A stretch of DNA of 15,108 nucleotides from Microcaldota archaeon. GTDB taxonomy: Archaea; Micrarchaeota; Micrarchaeia; Norongarragalinales; UBA10210. Every line of letters begins with the position of its first letter. Position 1 is the stretch's first letter. The notes beneath the pieces were generated by a model. The model made no database searches and was not told the origin of the DNA. It was given only the letters and a program-made list of their open reading frames with translations. The position numbers and the translations under genes were made by a program. Positions 13,536-15,108 of this stretch are shown here, one piece after another. Location: the NCBI GenBank assembly GCA_013331595.1, contig DUGE01000064.1, positions 1 to 15,108 of the forward strand, in the 5' to 3' direction.

Positions 13536-13559
13536 CCTTTTTCTTTGTAAAGAAAAAGG
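13536..13559. repeat. 24-base palindrome upstream of radA
   Basis: CCTTTTTCTTT and AAAGAAAAAGG are exact inverted copies separated by GT, giving a stem of about ten pairs with a four-base loop. It lies 35 bases upstream of the radA TATA box and 170 bases after the stop of the upstream gene. It could be an operator, or help end the upstream transcript (TTTTTCTTT on the minus strand). Confidence 0.7.
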
Positions 13560-13566
13560 TCTGTCA

Positions 13567-13610
13567 ACCCCAAAAAGAAACACTGGTGTCCGCCACCCCA
13601 CAAAGAAAAC
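13567..13610. repeat. Imperfect direct repeat, 28-base period
   Basis: ACCCCACAAAGAAAAC (13595-13610) and ACCCCAAAAAGAAACA (13567-13582) agree at 13 of 16 positions. The A-rich half of the motif recurs in the palindrome at 13549-13557. This is a short degenerate repeat of uncertain meaning. Confidence 0.45.
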
Positions 13611-13616
13611 TTTACT

Positions 13617-13709
13617 TATAGCGAAACCGGAAAGTAATTCGGTATTTTTCCGGTTTTGCTAGTCGCAAACCAAGAAAATTCAACCGAAAGACTTTCTTGG
13701 TTTGCTATA
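13617..13709 (-). repeat. 93-bp double-hairpin element, copy 2
   Basis: Read on the minus strand this is the same length as copy 1 and identical at about 83 of 93 positions, again bounded by TATAGC and GCTATA. Hairpin 1 is unchanged except for one loop base. Hairpin 2 has a different stem, AGCAAAACCGG with CCGGTTTCGCT, in which three base pairs are swapped on both sides so that pairing is kept; one A-C mismatch is added. The loop core CCGAATTACTTT is identical. It starts 19 bases after the stop of the orphan gene that ends at 13729, sense to that gene and to radA. No flanking direct repeat was found here. Confidence 0.9.
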
Positions 13710-13728
13710 GGTAGAAAAGTAGAAATTA

Positions 13729-14091
13729 TTACTGCGGTGTTTCCCTTTTAGGAATTCTGTAATTTCCTATTTGCCTTACAATTAGCGATAAAAATAGCCT
13801 TCCTTTTTCAGTACTAGCGGTAAAAACTAGCGTACTTGCTCTTCGTGGTTCTCCTTTCAATTCCCACCGTCCCCCTATACCTGCGATTCTAAGATGTCTG
13901 TTTAGCAGCGCTTTAGCTTGCCTATACGTAAGCGTTTTCGAGGTAATTCTATCTAACGCCATTTCTGTTAATTCGTTAATAGCGTTCCGCCCGTGAAGAC
14001 TACTTCGGTACCCAATTTCTAATAGTCCTCTTTCAGGAATCCGAAAATGGGTTGCACCGACTAGATGTAACGGTCTTCTTTTTGTAGGCAT
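13729..14091 (-). CDS. Orphan hypothetical protein, basic
   Basis: A 120-residue Arg/Ile/Leu-rich soluble protein; no family recognised. The N-terminal half (HLVGATHFRIPERGLLEIGY) and the centre (ITSKTLTYRQAKALLNRHLR) look like a beta segment followed by helices. The last part (STLVFTASTEKGRLFLSLIV) alternates as strands. Overall charge is strongly positive. The ATG at 14091 is preferred over a TTG at 14100 because a TATA-like box lies about 30 bases upstream, giving a leader of only a few bases. Base composition is more A/T-rich than that of the neighbouring CoA gene, which hints at different ancestry. Copy 2 of the repeat lies just past its stop. Confidence 0.6.
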   Translation of the reverse strand: MPTKRRPLHLVGATHFRIPERGLLEIGYRSSLHGRNAINELTEMALDRITSKTLTYRQAKALLNRHLRIAGIGGRWELKGEPRRASTLVFTASTEKGRLFLSLIVRQIGNYRIPKRETPQ

Positions 14092-14120
14092 TATTACCAA
14101 ATTTTTTTTAGGTGTTTTTT

Positions 14121-14130
14121 GTTAAAATAC
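14121..14130 (-). promoter_or_regulatory. TATA-like box of the orphan gene
   Basis: GTATTTTAAC on the minus strand in the 48-base gap after the CoA gene. Transcription would start near 14100, within about ten bases of the ATG. Confidence 0.4.
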
Positions 14131-14139
14131 CTGCCTATC

Positions 14140-15108
14140 TTAAGCGCGTTTCATTCGTTCGGCGATTCTTAGCGCATCGCGTTTTTTCTCTTCAGTTACT
14201 TTAACCAACACCATGCCTTTGCCCGGCTGGCCGTAGCACACGACGCTATCCAAAGGCGCAAACAAATAGGCGGGCAGGGTAAGCAAGTCTTCCTCTCCTT
14301 TCACCAAGACGAGCACGCGCTTGTGGTTGTTTATTTCAACCGCCCTTTCCATCGTTTTCGCTGCCTTGGGCGTAATTGTTGAATGGCGGTTTGCAACGCG
14401 CACGATCTTGTCGAACTTGCCTGTTGGCGTGAATGAAACTTTCTTCCTCCCTATCATCCCGTCGACAACAACCGCTGAAGGCTTGAGCGCGCTTGGAGCT
14501 TTTTCGAAGACCATTGCGCTCGCATCACCCACGACAATTATCTTAAAGGGCTTGAGCTTGCGCAGTTCTTGGAATGCCTTTTCCGTTCTTACGAGTTTGC
14601 CGAATGGTCTTTTCATTATGCGCATCGTTTTTTGAGTCAAGTGCAGTGTGGTGGAAAATGCTCTTTCGAAAACGCGGCCTTGGCGGTCAGTCTGCCCTTG
14701 GCGGATGCGCGTCGAGGAGATGGGTTTCGCGTCTTCAGAGCCGATGGTTTTAACGAGGATTATCGGCAGCTGCGCAAGGCGGTTTTTCGAGCGTTTTTTG
14801 TTTATTGCCATCGCGCCTGAAATAGTTTTTCGCGAGGTCACGATGCAGTCGAAGGCATTTGTTTTGACTGCCGTTGGGCCGTAAACGTCGTTGAGTTTCG
14901 CGAGAACCGCCTTCTTGCGGAAACCGTGTTTTTTCAGCCAGGCTTCAAGCTCTTTTTTCCTTTGGGCGTAGGGCTTGACGATTTGGCTGAACTTCTTGTT
15001 TTTTCGGACGAATGCATCGCTCGTTATTCCTATCAGGACTTTTTGTGCTGTTGCAAAGGCTTTGCGCAATAGTGTCTCGTGGCCTTTGTGCGTGCGGTCG
15101 AAAGTGCC
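14140..15108 (-). CDS. Phosphopantetheine adenylyltransferase fused to DUF359 dephospho-CoA kinase (5' end outside the window)
   Basis: The frame is open to the right edge and the first in-window residues are GTFDRTHKGHETLL, the nucleotidyltransferase motif that normally begins about ten residues into archaeal phosphopantetheine adenylyltransferase. Only a handful of codons are therefore missing. Residues 1-150 continue this domain, with VYGPTAV and the closing ISSTRIRQGQTD motif near 130-141. Residues 175-322 match DUF359, shown in Thermococcus to be a GTP-dependent dephospho-CoA kinase, with VVGDAS near 192-197, VVDG near 214-217, GEEDLLTLPAYL near 271-282 and CYGQPGKG near 291-298. One polypeptide would thus carry the last two steps of CoA synthesis: adenylation of 4'-phosphopantetheine, then phosphorylation of dephospho-CoA. 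Confidence 0.93.
   Translation of the reverse strand, partial: GTFDRTHKGHETLLRKAFATAQKVLIGITSDAFVRKNKKFSQIVKPYAQRKKELEAWLKKHGFRKKAVLAKLNDVYGPTAVKTNAFDCIVTSRKTISGAMAINKKRSKNRLAQLPIILVKTIGSEDAKPISSTRIRQGQTDRQGRVFERAFSTTLHLTQKTMRIMKRPFGKLVRTEKAFQELRKLKPFKIIVVGDASAMVFEKAPSALKPSAVVVDGMIGRKKVSFTPTGKFDKIVRVANRHSTITPKAAKTMERAVEINNHKRVLVLVKGEEDLLTLPAYLFAPLDSVVCYGQPGKGMVLVKVTEEKKRDALRIAERMKRA

Larger units (their letters stand above)
13438..13728. other. Gene-free region upstream of radA
   Basis: This 291-base stretch holds, right to left, the second 93-bp double-hairpin element (13617-13709), two imperfect copies of a 16-base motif (13595-13610 and 13567-13582), a near-perfect palindrome (13536-13559) and the radA promoter and leader. 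No gene was recognised, although a 53-codon stop-to-stop frame on the minus strand crosses part of it. Confidence 0.7.

Noticed and set aside
13521..13619. Plus-strand 32-codon frame beginning MARHPFFFVKKK
   Set aside because: It is generated by the palindrome and T/A-rich repeats and runs into the 93-bp element. No promoter or ribosome binding site supports it.

Overview
The window is archaeal chromosomal DNA. The evidence is a RadA recombinase, an archaeal-type Mre11-Rad50 pair, an archaeal endonuclease III, a phosphopantetheine adenylyltransferase fused to a DUF359 (GTP-dependent dephospho-CoA kinase) domain, TATA-box promoters about 25 bases from several start codons (some near-leaderless), and GGTG-type ribosome binding sites. 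Gene packing is tight and proteins are short, as in small-genome archaea (DPANN-like lineages are a reasonable guess), but the lineage cannot be fixed from this sequence alone. No rRNA, tRNA, CRISPR array or transposase was seen.

Layout. (1) 31-2292, minus strand: an AbiEi/AbiEii toxin-antitoxin pair followed by a decayed V4R-domain gene with a stop codon and a frameshift. (2) 2293-2650: gene-poor spacer with a T10-G9 double homopolymer, a hairpin and a possible 32-residue membrane peptide. (3) 2651-6124, plus strand: mre11 and rad50, separated by 207 bases that hold a 93-bp double-hairpin element. (4) 6133-9518, minus strand: an archaeal AAA ATPase with an operator-like inverted repeat at its promoter, an orphan basic protein, and a CPA2-type cation/proton antiporter. 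(5) 9560-10641, plus strand: nnrD (NAD(P)H-hydrate repair) overlapping a BofA-like membrane protein. (6) 10646-11813, minus strand: an orphan gene and nth, with a 34-residue zinc-ribbon gene diverging at 11948. (7) 12118-13437, minus strand: radA followed by a 70-residue protein with a near-perfect ribosome binding site. (8) 13438-13728: intergenic region with the radA promoter, a palindrome, short T-rich repeats and a second copy of the 93-bp element. (9) 13729-15108, minus strand: an orphan gene, then the CoA-biosynthesis fusion gene, which runs off the right edge.

Genes for double-strand-break repair and recombination (mre11, rad50, radA) and base excision repair (nth) dominate. The most unusual signal is the 93-bp element. 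Its two copies (about 89% identical) each consist of two hairpins that are inverted versions of one module, with a conserved loop core and three compensatory base-pair changes in one stem. Both copies lie sense-oriented 16-19 bases after a stop codon. The arrangement resembles bacterial REP/BIME elements.
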